From positions 222,752 to 286,751 of the forward strand of contig SADC01000048.1 of NCBI GenBank assembly GCA_004194705.1: 64,000 nt of DNA. The letters run 5' to 3'. Of this stretch, positions 27,613 to 40,478 are shown in pieces (position 1 is the stretch's first letter; each line of letters opens with the position of its first letter). The notes beneath the pieces are model-generated. The model was not told the origin of the DNA and did no database searches. It saw only the letters and a program-made list of their open reading frames with translations. The translations under genes were made by a program, and so were the position numbers. This DNA comes from Ditylenchus dipsaci. Lineage: Eukaryota > Nematoda > Chromadorea > Rhabditida > Anguinidae.

Positions 27613-28840
27613 AGTTACAGTTGTTTTTTATAGACATGAACAAAAAGACTGGTAACTGTTTTTAATAAAAACAAATTTTCGACTTTAAGGAGGAAGAGGT
27701 GTTTTAATCTACTTTACCCTTCTCCTCTATAAATGTAATTCAATATTTGGGTATTTTATCACGTTTTAATCACTCGAGCTTGGTAATATAAATTCTTGAA
27801 TGCATATATGATTCGAGTCTTGTTCGAGGTGAGTGTATGACCCAACTCGCTTTTTCTCGATTTTTGATTAAAAATGCTCGATTTTGGCAGAGAAACTTTT
27901 AGAAAAGTCACAAACAAAATCAAAATCTCTTCTTGAATCCGAATCCGTTGAGATCAGATCAAATGATTCTTGTGCTTAGAGATACTCTTTAAATTAGATT
28001 AAATTTAAATTTTCAACCCACTCTTTGGGGGGGGGGGGGTGATAAAATAAGAGGGGGGATTAAATTATTGAAGCCAGCGTACGTTACTCAAAGTTTTGAA
28101 AAAAGTGCACTTAGCCAAAAAAAACTACAATTGGTCATTTTTTCGTCAGAAAGTGCCATTTTATCCAGTACTTATTGATCTTTTGAGCACCAAAAAAAAG
28201 ATTTTGACTACAAATTTCAAAAATAAAAAAGATTTTGGGTCCCAACTCTTTTAAAAAGGTAGATTTACGTTCCCTGATTCAACCTCATTTATCCCAACCA
28301 AAGTCAACAAACAAAGACCTTTCATTCCGTAACTAAAAATACAATGACTGAAATAAAAACAATTTCCGAAACACAAATCAAAAATTTATCGTTGTGAGAA
28401 ACACCATAATTTTGAACTTTTAATTGTTGTCACTGTTTTAGCTTTATATTATTGTCGGCCCGGAATTTTTTGAGTCAAAACCGTGATTTCAAATATTTTT
28501 GTAATTTTCGAAGTTTTTTTTTGAAATCCTTGGTGTCATTTAACAGAATATTAAATTCTTTGTTATATGAAATAAAAATACTGTTATTCACCTAATTCCC
28601 CTTCAGTATAATACCATTTGAAGTTAAAAATTTGAATGTGAGAATTTTTGACCATTTTTGCTATAAACTGGTAAAAAAATTGCGTTGGTACCCCAAGCTG
28701 ATTTGCTCCCTGAATATGAGTAATGTATAAATTTAGGCTTAGGCTTAGCAATCGTAGACCGGAATAGGTTAGGAAGACCTCGAGAATGTTCCTCGAAGCT
28801 TTAAAAGTATTCAAATGAAAAAGGGAATAAAGGGGGGAGG
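27613..28840. other. no gene recognised; partial common repeat at 27755-27840
   Basis: TTTATCACGTTTTAATCACT with ATTCGAGTCTTGTTCGAGGT matches the left part of the common hairpin repeat. The rest shows only A+T-rich sequence and a G run at 28030. Confidence 0.35.
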
Positions 28841-30830
28841 GGCTAAAATTAGAGAGGGGGGGGGTCTTAAATTTTTCAACCCCGCTCTTTGGGGGCGGTT
28901 GAAATTAGAGGGGGCGGGGGCTTAAATTAGAGTAAATACGGTATCTGAATTTTGGGTTTTAAATGTCAAAATTGAAAATTTTTATTTAAAAGTGCGGCAA
29001 AATCGGAATCTTAACGATATTTGGCACCAGACCGCCAAATATAATTTATATGTCAAATATAACCCTAGGTGGGAACAAACTCGAGGGGGTGTCGGGTTAT
29101 CGGCACTCGACTGTACCAAATTATTTTAACACTGGGCAGCCGGAGTTTCCTAAGAGTATATTCTGGTGCAAGGTTCCACGCTGAACACGATGGCGAAAAA
29201 AATGCAAAACGGCACCATGTGATGGTGAGCTGGCCTTCTGCTGGAACTTTAAAAAAGTAGGTCTCGTCATCTTTTTGTATCGCTTGTCGTGATTTTGGAC
29301 GCAAAGAAAGCGCAGATCAGAATTTTTCAAATGAGGTATCATCGAGGTTTTAAAAAATTTAGTTGAAAGAAATAATTTTGTCATAATTTTCGAAAACATT
29401 CTTGATACTTGAGTATTCAGAAAAAGTATGCCAATGCCATTTTTTCAGTTAGAGCACTAGGTCTAACTCCATCAGTTGGAGCATTACACTAAAAAATGCT
29501 TTGAAGCAAAGTGAAAATAAGCTTTTAGAGTGATTAGCATGACTCCCGTAAAAAGTTCAAAAAGGATTTGACGTAAAACTTTAACTTTGCAAAGGATAAG
29601 CCAAACTTTTGGCACCGTATTCGTGTTCAACATGGTCAATTCGCATATAAAACTGTCCTCAAACCCTACAAATTGAAGCGAAATTTTCAATCTAGTACAA
29701 GACAAAAGACATTTGAATTTCAAAAAATCGAGATTTGAATAGTTGTCGAAAGATTCACGTGATCTCCGACTTCCCAGTGTTAGATAATAGTATGAATAGT
29801 CTAAATGAATAGCCTAATATTACTTTAAAATATTGCTTTAATATAACTCTCTAATATTACTTTAAAGCAGGGTTCTCATCTCAAAATTTTGAAATAAAGT
29901 ACATTTGGCAACATAAAGTTTAATTTGTGCATTTTTCGTCAAAAAGTGCCATTTTATCCAGTGCTTGTTCAAACTTGAGCACCAAAACAAAGATTTTTGA
30001 CGTAAAATATTTAAAAATTCGGCGCTAGTAGCGAATACCCCCCCCCCAAGCATCCGACCTTTTAAATTGCTGTAACTGCCCTTGCAAACAACAAGTTTAG
30101 GCTTAGCCCTTAGGCTTAGGGGTAGGCCAGCGTACGGAAGTTGTGACTTATAAAGAGTTCACGCACATTTTCTGGGGTCTGGGACTTAAATTTGGGTACT
30201 TTTTACCCAAGTAAAAAAGTGAAAATCGTTGGTGGGGGGGGGGGTATTTGCTACTAGCGTCGAAAAATTCTAAAGATCTAGGGTACCAAATAAAGTACAA
30301 ATCTTTAAATATAGGACAGATGAGACGCCTTCTTTAAAATATAATATTACTCTAATATTACTAGTCTAGTATTACTTTTTATATCATGGTAGTGAAAAGC
30401 TTTATTTAAAAAATCATTTTTAGACTTTAATTCTAAGATTTTTTCAATATGTGAAAAGTGAAAAGTTCTTATAGCGAAGACAGCAGGGAAGTGTGGTCGT
30501 CTCTAATTTTTTTCTGGTTATGTAAGCCTCTGTAGTAGTAGTAGTGTGAACTTTGAAGAATTTACACATATTCATAGCAAGGATATATGAAGGCACTGTA
30601 TCTACCACCTTTGTGTTAGAAGATAGGAATCCCGAAGACATTCGTGAAAAGGTCACAAATTTCTGAAAAAAAGTTTAAAAAAAAATCTTCACAAAAAATT
30701 ACATTTTGAAAACGGCAACTTTCTACTTTTTGAAAAAACTGGCGTTTAATGAAAAAAAATTACGGTTTCAGTCTAGTTAAAACCAAATATATCTATATAA
30801 GTCGTTGAAAAACCACCCTCGCCCCCAGCT
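28841..30830. other. repeat remnants, no gene
   Basis: 28850-28960 is a CTTAAATTAGAG/GGGGGG fragment ending in AATACGG, related to the CCGTATTTCC foldbacks. 30110-30290 is the second copy of the 2730-2960 repeat. 29069-29390 has open frames on both strands but no recognisable protein. Confidence 0.45.
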
Positions 30831-31062
30831 ACTGTAATATAACCATCACACCCCCCCCCCCCAATAATTTTGGGAGGGTACCTAAAACCACCATTTTGAA
30901 AAAAGTTTTACAAAAGCCCTTGTCGGTAATGGCCAGGTTCTGAGCCTAAACCTAAGCTTACGCGTCCAAGCCTAAACTATAGCCTAAGCCCCAGGGGTGG
31001 AGTGGTTATACCACAGTAGCGTTTTTTTTGGCTGTTGGAAGGTATATTACAATAGCGCCGTA
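30830..31062. mobile_element. foldback with GCTACTGTAATATA ends
   Basis: Left GCTACTGTAATATAACC plus a C run; right GGTATATTACAATAGCGCC. Same termini as 32163-33046. Non-coding. Confidence 0.6.
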
Positions 31063-31227
31063 TTATCTTAAACAACTAACTTACACATCAAATATCTGTG
31101 TGATAATTCAGGCCAAAATATAATCGGGTAATAAACAAATATTAAATTAGCGATAGTCTGATCGGATTTCAAAATTAAAAGAACAATTTGATCATTCTAA
31201 CTTTCTCAAGCTTCTGTAATGCTGCTA

Positions 31228-31291
31228 CAGTCAACTCGCGATGGGACCCTTGTGGACCGGGCCGGGGTGCCGATAAATCGAGAGATGACTG
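31228..31291. mobile_element. 64-bp pogo/Tigger-type mini-element
   Basis: Ends CAGTCAACTCGCGATGGG and, inverted, CAGTCATCTCTCGATTT, with TA on both sides. CAGTC(A/G)ACTCTCG termini with TA duplication are characteristic of pogo/Tigger elements. Only about 20 bases separate the arms. Confidence 0.75.
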
Positions 31292-31483
31292 TATTAAAAA
31301 TTGATGATAGATACCACAAAAGCAGCAAAACCATTCTAAAATCAAGACTTTATTTACTTGTGGTATTTTTAGATTTTTTCATATTATTTTTTTAAGTCTA
31401 CGTTGAGCGATTCGTGCTTCAGGTATGCGTGTTGGCATCTTAGCTTCAAGTTGGCAAGCCCTGGGCTTAACGAGTTAGAGGTA

Positions 31484-31515
31484 CACTCACACACACATAC
31501 ATGTGTGTGTGAGTG
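31484..31515. repeat. near-perfect (CA)n/(TG)n palindrome
   Basis: CACTCACACACACATA followed directly by CATGTGTGTGTGAGTG, a 32-bp hairpin-forming sequence. Confidence 0.8.
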
Positions 31516-32162
31516 GATCATGTGTCCGAAACATGTATAAAAGACTATTTTGCCCGGCTTTTATTTATCATGACCAAGCATAACTTTTTATCAAAAATGC
31601 CCGCAAAAAAGTTTATTTAGAAGATCTTGGGTCAAAATCTTTTTATAAAATATATTCTAACGTAAGGCAACAAGGAAAAAAGTCAAATTTCAAAAAAAAA
31701 TTGATTTTTTTTTGTTTGAACGACCAAAAATGTATGTTTGTGACAAAAAATGTGACAGAAAGATATACAAAGCCTTAGGACTCGAGTGATAGCTGTACTA
31801 AAGAAATAGTAACTGATGAGATCAGCACTAAATAGCCAGAAAAAGAGGTCGTGAGAGTGGTTGCAGTCTTAGTTAGGAAATACTACTCTTAAAATCAATA
31901 AGTCATCATCTTCTATTTTGGACGTTACTAAACTGTGCAATTAGTCATCCGAAGCTGACACATCTGTTTCTGATCAGACTATGCAGTAGGGGTGGTTGTA
32001 GTTTTGGTTGGGAATAAACTATCAAAATCAATAAGTCATTCTCAACTATTTTGGACACTCACCAAACTGTGCAACTAGTCATCCCAAGCTAATGCATCCG
32101 TTTTTCGATCAGACCAAACAGTGTAGGAGATCCTTCCTTTGACCAGCAGGCACTGGAACATC

Positions 32163-33046
32163 GACGCTACTGTCATATAACAACCCCATCCCCCCCCCCC
32201 AAAAACCGACTTTTTGGGAGTGTCTAAAAACCATTTTTATGCAATAATTTTGCCATAAAGGACCGGAAAAGCAGTTTAAAGGGACTTATGGGCTGTATTG
32301 GGTGGGGGGAAGGGAATAATACAGGGGCCACTTTTTTTAGCTGATTTACCATGTTTTTCAACTCGGGCCGTGGCAAAAATAGACTCTATATGCATTTTAT
32401 GATCAAGTGTACTTCTCGGAAACATGTCTTAGGTAAGTGAGTGCACGCATCTCTAACTCTCTAACTCTCAAGCTTCCTGCGCCCTTTTCGGAGGCGCAGG
32501 AGGCTTGGGGGCTTAGAGTTGAGATGCGCACACCCACATACCTTAGACACAAATCACTCGAAAGCGACTCTGGATGCATGAAAAAACATGCATACCAGAG
32601 TTATTTATGCGGTGGCCCCATTATTCAAAACTATGTTCAACATCTTTATTTTTTCGCCGAAGAGCATTTCCCCTCGTTCTACAAGGTCGGCCAGAGGCCC
32701 AACACCCAAAAATTCAGCCTAGCACTCAAAAAGTGCTAGGCCTATGAGTAAACCCGCAAGTCCACCCCGCTGATCGGCTTGGTCCATGAAAAGTACTTAT
32801 ACTTATGCCTGCACTACAAGTTCCTGGGTTTGAAAGTATCCTTAGACGCTTAGAGAATTAGTACTCTAAGGATCCCAACCATCTCGAGAAGTGGCCCCTG
32901 TATTATTCCTTCCCCTCCCAATACAGCCCGCGATCCCATTTAAATTGCTTTTCTGGTCCTTTTATGGCGAAATTATTGTGTAAAAATGGTTTTTGACCAT
33001 CCCTAAAAAAGTCGGTTTTGGGGGGGGGGTATATTACAGTAGCGCT
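32163..33046. mobile_element. 0.88-kb foldback with nested common repeat
   Basis: Arms: left GCTACTGTCATATAAC, a C run, AAAACCGACTTTTTGGG and GGGCTGTATTGGGTG; right is the complement ending GGGGTATATTACAGTAGCGC. The outer ends repeat once more at 33050-33075. The loop contains a copy of the common hairpin repeat (32340-32620) and about 250 bases of other sequence, which splits the arms. Confidence 0.75.
32340..32620. repeat. common composite hairpin repeat, best copy
   Basis: In order: TTTACCATGTTTTTCAACTC, ATGCATTTTATGATCAAGTG, GTGAGTGCACGCATCTCTAA, a CTGCGCCCTTTTCGGAGGCG hairpin, GAGATGCGCACACCCACATA, AATCACTCGAAAGCGACTCT, and the GGATGCATG/CATGCATACC hairpin. Whole or partial copies lie at 15430, 26520, 27755, 37500, 44900, 45560, 50170, 53520, 55290 and 55880, in both orientations. 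I know no named family for it. Confidence 0.8.
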
Positions 33047-33648
33047 TTTGGGGGGGGGGGTATATTACAGTAGCACCGGAACATCTTCTTTGAAGCAATC
33101 TATCATGTTGTCTTCGATCCCGAAAATCACCACAAATTTTTCAGCTTGTCGGACGATTTAGGAACCAACAGTATAACAGTGTAACAAATAAAAGCCCCAT
33201 CTTTTCGATTCGAAAAACGACCTCACTTTCAGGGCGGTAAATTGAACGGAAAAGGACACTACTTTACTAATAAAAAATCACAGGCGTGTGTTCCGTGAAA
33301 TTCTGCGACATAAATAATGACCTGCCGACGTGTTGAAGTACGTCAGGGTCATATGACAGCAAAAAAATCCTCCAAATTTTTTTGCTTTTTTGAAAAGAGA
33401 AAAGTTTAAAAGATAAACCGCGGGACAAAAATAATAGCCATATGTTTCAGAAAATCTGGATAAGGAATAATAATATTTTTAACTATAATATGCGAAAAAG
33501 TTGCACTTATTTACCCTGGTGCCCCATTGCAGTTCCATATTAAAAATTTCTTTGATATTGCTAAAAAGATTAACCTTAATTTTTCACTTAAAAGTACGCC
33601 TATTAGGCTTGATAAATGCTAAGAATTTTATTTAAAAAATCACTTATA

Positions 33649-33886
33649 CCGTAAAACCTCTATTAAACGAGCACCCCTACAGTCAACGTTTTTCAAATTT
33701 TCTTTGCTTTTTTAACCCCAATATTGTTTATTTTTCGAAATGGACGACCACTCCTTTTGTAGAGTTTGTGAGCTCTACAAAATGAGTGGTCGTCAGTTTC
33801 GAAAAATCAACAATATTGGGGTTAAAAAAGGAAAGAAAATTTGAAAACAATAACTGTAGGGTGCCCGTTTAATAGAGGTTATACGG
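33649..33886. mobile_element. 238-bp CCGTA-family MITE with shared central hairpin
   Basis: Ends CCGTAAAACCTCTATTAAAC and its complement, TA on both sides. The centre 33747-33790 is ACCACTCCTTTTGTAGAG / CTCTACAAAATGAGTGGT, nearly the same hairpin as in elements of other families at 47666 and 53300. Confidence 0.85.
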
Positions 33887-35290
33887 TAATCTTTAACAGG
33901 GCTCGGAAACGTCCTATATTTAAGATTTGTCGTTTATTTGAGACCCGAAATCTTTAGAATTTTTGAAATTTTAGTTCAAATCTTTATTTTGTTGCTCAAA
34001 AATTAATATGCACTGGATAAAATGACAATTTTCAACCAAATGTCCTTTATTTTACCAAAATGTCCTTTATTTGAAAATTTTGATTTTCGAGCCCTGTCTT
34101 TAAATCAAATTTCTGGTTTGATATTAAAGAAAACTTGAAAGAAAGAAGCACCATAGGAAGCTAGGACAGCAGGGCGTGTAGTAGTCAGTTTTTTTTCTGC
34201 TTATCAAAGTCTGTGGAGTAGTAGTAGTGTTAAAATCATCATTTCTCACCGATCTTTTCTTTTAAACAAAAGCTGACATTCTGGGGAAAACGATGAAGTT
34301 AGCAACAAAGATGATATTACCGTCTATAACCCATTTTTTGGCCTTTTAAGTCAAAACAGCGATACCCCCTGCCCAAATACTATATAAAGATGGTTATCAT
34401 TGGTAAAGTTTTATTAAGAATTTCAAGTCAGAACACAAATATAATGCAGTAAGCACAAAAAGAGCAATATAGCGCAGGCCAGTAATAGAGTAGCACCCAA
34501 ATCAAAACCATGACAAACGACAATCTAGAAATTGCAAGGCTATTAAATTTTTTCTAGACAACCCAAAGGTCGACACATTAAAAAGGCACTTGTTGCACTG
34601 CGACTTATTTGGTGTAATTATTCGATTTTCTTTCGAAATATTAAAAATTTTGCTTTTCGAAATTTTTAGTTGAGTTTTTTTGATTATAATGACTATAGAC
34701 TCAATAAAATTAGTATTTGAAAAAAAAATAGTGGAAGTGTCTCTTTTCGGACAGCTGTATCGTTCTCAAAAAGTGTTTACTATCTGCAAAAAAATCAGGA
34801 AAAGGGTGATTTTTTTAGTCAAATCGATTTTGATGCTACAGAGTTAATAAAAATTGAAATCTACCTTGGCTAACAGCATGTTTTTCAGCTCAATAACCTG
34901 TAATATTCGAGTGTTTAATAAGGTTGAGTGGTCCGAAAAAATCAAGATTTTCAAATTTTTACAAAAAGAAATGCATTTTATTGTTTCGCAGCATGTTCTG
35001 GAGTTTTGTTATGATTTGCAATTTTTCTGTAAATAAAAAATGAAATTGATTTGACCAAAACAAAAAAGTGTCGGAAATTAACAGATGACATTCTGCATTC
35101 CGTTCAATGCCGGCTGGCCTTGCAAGCACCCAGAATCCGCTCTGCCTTAAAATACCGTAATTCCTCTAATTTCAGCTTCCCCCTCCAATTGCCACCCCCT
35201 CTGATTGCCGCTTCTGGTTTTATTCCTCAAATTTAAAGAAGGGTGGAAACTTTATATACGAATCATCTAGGTCGAAAGTCCAAATACACC
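33887..35290. other. no gene recognised
   Basis: A+T-rich sequence with a C/T-rich fragment near 35150-35240 (CCGTAATTCCTCTAATTTC), which is a one-ended member of the CCGTA foldbacks. Confidence 0.35.
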
Positions 35291-35972
35291 AAAATGTTCA
35301 CCTTATTAGTTTTACTTTACTTTTTGGTAAGTTCACTGACTTTTAAATCCGAAACCATCAAGCGATCAATTGCGACCATTTTCAGCTTTACTGTCAGCAA
35401 ATGCTGTAATTTGGAGATTTCATGCACATGACTGGCTGATATTGAATTGGACATCAGTAAAAGTTTTTTAAAATCTTAGCTCTAACAAATATTACTTTCT
35501 AGCATATATTTCACCTTCTGTATGATAGCTCAAATGAAAGCTCATAATCTTGGCTAGATTTCTGTATATGAAACGTGTGACTTGTCGAAAAAATTCAGAA
35601 AATATCAATCGAGGACGATTTTTACACAAAATTGTTAATAAAAGAAAAATAATATATGGTGTGTAGAGTTTCGTATATAAAGTTCCCCCTTCCTTCAGTT
35701 TGGCTGCCCTGAAAAAAACATTTGACCTAAAATTCTGCCCAAAAATCATAAAAAAATTTGAAAATAGGATAAAAACTTTCATTGTTGGAGTGTAAGTTAC
35801 TTAAAAATTTATGATCGAAAATCCCCTCAAAATTGAACCGCCACCACCCCCCTGGAGGTCGATCGAAAAAAGGGCCCCGGGCTGCAATTAGAGAGAATAA
35901 GGTTTAAGGGTAAAAAAGCAGTAAGCTTCGCGATCTCATTACAATAAATATGGTAGGTGACCAAAAACTTAC

Positions 35973-37171
35973 AGATGCATAGATGCTGCCAAGCTGTAGA
36001 GCAGCAAAATAATTGCAGTTTTGTGGCTGCACACACCACAATAATAGGACCAGGAGTCTACAAAGTATCGTGCATCTGCCATGGATTGATTCACTCGTCT
36101 GGGTATGACACCTTCTTTTTGAAGACAGTCACGATATTTACCGAAAGTATCTGCAGTTTTATCACACATTTAAGATCAAAAGTCAAACAAACTATTTGCT
36201 TACTCGCAGACTGCTTCTTGATTTCTTACTGTTACGCGGTTTTTAGCTAGCTGCTGTTCCAGCTATAAACTATAAAACTTACGAGATAAATCGAAAAAAC
36301 CAATACCGTAATTCTTCTAATTAGCCCCCCCCCCCCTCTAATTTAGCCCCCCCCTCTTTTTTGACTAAAACTTCAGAGTTAGGACCATTTTTAATTTACA
36401 ATTTCAAAATTTTTGGCATCCAGAAAATTTAGCCCCCGGGGCTAAATTACAGGAAATACGTATTTTTCAAAAAATGAATGAATTTCTGAATAACTATCTC
36501 GACCACCTTTTTCGAAGAAAATAGACTCATATTAGAAAAATTTTCGATTAGCTTCAATCAAAATTGTTTTTAGCTTAATATACCTATACCCCCACTACTT
36601 AATCAAGCTTGACCCCCACCAGTAAATCAGCTTGGGGGACCAAGGCGAAAATTTCATTTAAAAATTTTCCATTTTAAATTTTCAAGAAACAGGTCTCAAA
36701 ACCAATATATTCGCACTTTTTCATATTTTTATGCAAGAAAGTTATTGGTATTCAAGTTGGTGCGTAGTCGTTTGTCAAAAAATCCAGAAATGGAAAATTT
36801 GACAAACGTTTGTCAAAAATCCAGAATTGGATTTTTGACAAATGACTATACCCCAAAGTTTGCCTTGGTCCCCAAGCTGATTTGCTGGCGGGGGTTAATT
36901 GAGTGGTGGGCGTAAGGTAAAGTGCTCCATTTTTTTTTCAATTGGTCAAATTAATCTTTGGCTCTATCCTTCTATGGGAACTTAATTTTTATCTCGCAAT
37001 TTTTATAAACATTAATTGTTTAATTGATTACCTTCTGTACCTGTTCTCCACATAAGGTTTTTTCACCCTGGATCACTAAAGCAGTAGGCTTGATCTCTTT
37101 CTCTTTTCACAACCAGATTCACTTATTACTGAAATGAAGGCCAGTAAAAGATAACCAATGGACCACTTCAT
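35973..37171 (-). CDS. small secreted protein gene, partial model
   Basis: The minus strand has TTTTTACAG CC ATG, a trans-splice-like acceptor directly before a signal peptide at 37171: MKWSIGYLLLAFISVISESG. A second exon at 35973-36150 opens after a TGCAG acceptor and reads TFGKYRDCLQKEG, then SMADARYFVDSWSYYCGVC, to a GTAAGT donor. Joining after ESG keeps phase, but that donor (GTTGTG) is weak. Alternatively exon 1 runs to a GTACAG donor at 37040 with a one-base frame change. The 3' exon is not found. Cys spacing resembles small secreted nematode proteins, but no family is claimed. The long intron holds MITEs, including 36306-36460 and 36575-36930. Confidence 0.4.
36306..36460. mobile_element. 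CCGTA-family MITE with C/G runs
   Basis: CCGTAATTCTTCTAATTAGC followed by C runs on the left; GGGGCTAAATTACAGGAAAT on the right, TA on both sides. Confidence 0.65.
36575..36930. mobile_element. foldback with CAAGCTGATTTGCTGG arms
   Basis: Left CCCCCACTACTTAATCAAGC and CAGCTTGGGGGACCAAGGCG, right the complement ending GGGTTAATTGAGTGGTGGG. The inner loop carries TTTGTCAAAAAATCCAGAA direct and inverted repeats. Confidence 0.65.
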
Positions 37172-38130
37172 GGCTGTAAAAAGTTAATAAAATAATGTGC
37201 GCTGACAGCATTTTTTCACACCAAAAACTCTGATTTTAAACTCTAACACTAATGCTACTGTAAAAAAGTCAAAAATTGAGTCTAGAATCTAAAAAAAAAG
37301 TTTTTGTTTTTAAATTTCCGGAAACTCACTATAACAAATTTTGACAAAAAAATATTTTTGTGATGAAAAAATTGAATTTTTTCGATTGAAATTGGACTTC
37401 TTCCCCTGGGACCAAGGTCTAACGAAATTATAAAAGACTACGTAGATGACCAAAAAGTGGTTGTGTTGAGCGTTTTCTAAAGCGTTTTTACCAATGGAAA
37501 ATTACAAAAAAGACTTTTATAATGCATTTTAATCAAGAGTCTTGCTCGGTTCCAGTCGCTGGTCCGTCTGCGTGCGTATGTGATAAAAAAATTTTCGCTG
37601 AAAAGTGTTAATCGCCACCTGAAAACCGGTTTTAGCGTGTTTCGGCACCTGGAAAGTTGAAAAAAGATAATTTGCGTATTGTCGAACTAGGCAACATTCA
37701 CTATTTATTAACTCTCTATGGTCGAGCGCACATAAGAACGATCAAGGGAAGAGCAAACCAACACATACTAGTTCCGGAATTGAAAAGACCGCATTTTTTA
37801 TTCTCAGCCGCAAACTGAAAATAACTTCTTTGCAAAAAAAACTATGAAAATTATTATGAAGATAAGGTTAAGATTTCACACCTTGTGCCAACTTTTCTGT
37901 TCCTGATTTCTAATAATTAGCTGAATAAATTAACAGTGGTAGCTGATCAAATAGCGGTTTACAAAAAAAGAGCTAAATATGTTTTAATTGCTATGCCCAT
38001 AATAGTTTGTCTTGTTTGAGTCACTATAATTTGTAAAAATAACAAAATTATTGTTTTTTTTTTAATTTTAATCATACAAGACAGCTATATAACTGTAAAA
38101 AAAACTGACCACGTTTGCCTTTCTATCTTT
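37172..38130. other. no gene recognised; partial common repeat at 37500-37560
   Basis: ATGCATTTTAATCAAGAGTC with TTGCTCGG matches the left part of the common hairpin repeat. Nothing else identified. Confidence 0.35.
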
Positions 38131-38136
38131 TTGTTA

Positions 38137-38289
38137 CAGTCAAACCCTCGGTTGTCCGGCACCTCAAACATACTTTATTCGACCAAGATTGTCTTATTTT
38201 CTGTCAACTGAAACTCCAGTTATCCGGCACCACGACTATTGGCACCTTTAGGCCGGCTCCCCGAAGTGTCAGATACCCGAGTTTGGCTG
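38137..38289. mobile_element. 153-bp pogo/Tigger-type MITE
   Basis: Ends CAGTCAAACCCTCGGTTGTC and, inverted, CAGCCAAACTCGGGTATC, with TA at 38135-36 and 38290-91. An internal copy of AACTCCAGTTATCCGGCACC echoes the terminus. Confidence 0.85.
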
Positions 38290-39150
38290 TAATGTTGTCT
38301 TTTGCAACTGAAATCGTGATTATTTCGTTGGAGTTGTTTTAATCAAAATCACAAAAATGGCGACAAAATGAAGCCGAAATATCGCGAATGTGTTTTAGGT
38401 AAGAGAGATTTGACTGGGAGACCAAAATAATATTGGTTGCTCGATAACTACCAGTCGGAAAAAATACCGCTAGAAGCCTTTTTTTACAAAATAGCATGCG
38501 AAAATTCATCCATAAGTCATTTACTTCTAAACAAAATTTATATTTGCATAAACGCCATGACTATAAACCAACTCAATACTAGAGCTTTTAATTTATGTGT
38601 GATAGGCGATCGTGGGTTTTGTTTGTTTCAGGTACTGACCAATCTTCAAAGTCCGATACTAGCAAGAAGGCGAACAGCTGGATCCTGCACCTCATAGCGT
38701 AGACGTACCGACTCAGTAAGATGGATGGTTCGGCAGTAAGCTTGTCAAAATACTGTGCAGGGCCTGGACTTGGATGGTTGAAAGACTAACAGCAACTAAT
38801 CTGAGACAAAAATCTGAAAAAAGTCCATTATCCAGTCTAAGAATCTTATTTTTCTGGTTCTGACTAGGGTTTGAATATCACTGGTCATTTTAAAATCCGA
38901 TGATCTGACCGGCCATTATTGATCATATTTGGTCATATTTGGTCATTTCCAAGTTTTAATTATTATTGCCGAAAAATCTTAAACCAATCAAAAGCAAACA
39001 AACATTATACTCATCATCAATATTCGTTTATTTAATAGTTACTTTCACTGGCTCTTCTAACTGTTGTTCCTATCTAGCCAGCTGTAAGAGGTCGGCATGT
39101 TTTTAGCATCAGGTTGTGTTTGATGAGTATAACTGTGTGGCGAGTAACTA

Positions 39151-39392
39151 CCGTATATGCTCTATTAATTAGACTCCCCCTAAGTTCAAAATCGTGTTTT
39201 TGCATTGTGTTTTCGACCCACTTTTTAATCACTTCTCTCAGGCAAGTTGCCAACCATTTGATAGCTCATCTTTCTAGCTACAAAATGGGTGGTAACTTGC
39301 CTGAGAGAAGTGATCAAAAAGTGGGTCAAAAACACAATGCCAAAATCACGATTTTGAACTTAAGGGGTGTCTAATTAATAGAGCATATACGG
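39151..39392. mobile_element. 242-bp CCGTA-family MITE
   Basis: CCGTATATGCTCTATTAATT and its complement, TA on both sides, near-perfect foldback (the TCACTTCTCTCAGGCAAGTT arm is mirrored). Centre 39253-39293 includes AGCTACAAAATGGGTGGT, a diverged form of the shared hairpin. Confidence 0.85.
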
Positions 39393-39499
39393 TAACTGTA
39401 AAACTTAACTGTAATTTTTAGAGTTTAACTTCCACAGTTATGTTTTACAGTTAAGAACAATTGCAAGCATAGTGACCGCGCTTCTTGAAATTTGGACGG

Positions 39500-40190
39500 C
39501 ATCCCGTTCCCGTCTTAGACCTTTTTGACCGGTCATCCAACCGGCTGTCCGAATTTTTTTCTAACGGCCGGCCGTCCATATTTTGCAGTCTTGCTAAAAT
39601 TTTCGCCGGCCGTCCACCGGCTGTCTGCTATAAATTTTTTCATGCCGGCCGTCCACCGGCCAGCAAAAATAGTAAAAAAACACATTAAATTTTCACCAAA
39701 TTTTTTTGCTTTTAATGAGTTTTAGTTAAAAAATAGTTATTAATTGAAAAATAATGAAGCAATGGCTCTATTCACTTTTACGGGCATTATTCATATTTCT
39801 CCCTCCTGCTGTTTTTTCTTCAAAAATGCCTTGGTCGAAAACAACAGGAACAACAATTTTTCAAAAAAAAAACAACAGGGGGGACCAAGCTAAAAAAAAT
39901 GCTCCGTAAAGGTGAATAGGGTTAGCATTTCAATACAGCAATTTCGAAAATATATTTTGAGTTGTATATTAAAAGTATGGATGCTGCAGTATAGTGGTAA
40001 TTGCCGTTAACACTACCTGATTTAATGATATCTTTAAATATTGTTGTAAGACCCTTTATAACACCTTAGAAAACCAAAGATTCAAGGTATAGTCTCGGTC
40101 TAGTACGAGACGGTCTCGGACGGGCCGGCCGTGGTCCGTCCCGTCCGAGTATGCCGTCGCCGGCATCTGCCGGACGGCCCCATGTTTACA
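39500..40190. repeat. CCGGCCGTCC word clusters
   Basis: 39525-39665 (CGGCCGTCCACCGGC words) and 40095-40185 (GGACGGGCCGGCCGTGGTCC) share a G+C-rich vocabulary that reappears at 54360-54500. Between them is a CCTTGGTCGAAAACAACAGG / GGGGACCAAGC foldback (39800-39900). Confidence 0.6.
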
Positions 40191-40478
40191 ATGAAGAGAG
40201 TTGACTGTGTGGTGGCCAACCACATCGGAACCGGTGTGCACTATGGCGGGGGTGTACATTATGGCGGGTGTACACTATGGAGGCAGTTGACGGAAGTAAG
40301 TCATATAACCAGGAAATTACCGGTCACATGACATTGCCTTTTTATCTTTTAGTTTATAAGCATACAATAGATCAGTTTATAAGTAGTATTATTCAAAAAA
40401 GATATTTTTAACATTTTCTACATTATTTTTTACAACAGCTATGAAATAATAGTTAAAAAAGTCTATCTTAATAATTTC

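Noticed and set aside
29065..29399. Overlapping open frames on both strands near 29.1-29.4 kb as a gene
   Set aside because: No domain, no splice-supported partner, and frames overlap antisense; kept only as unexplained sequence.
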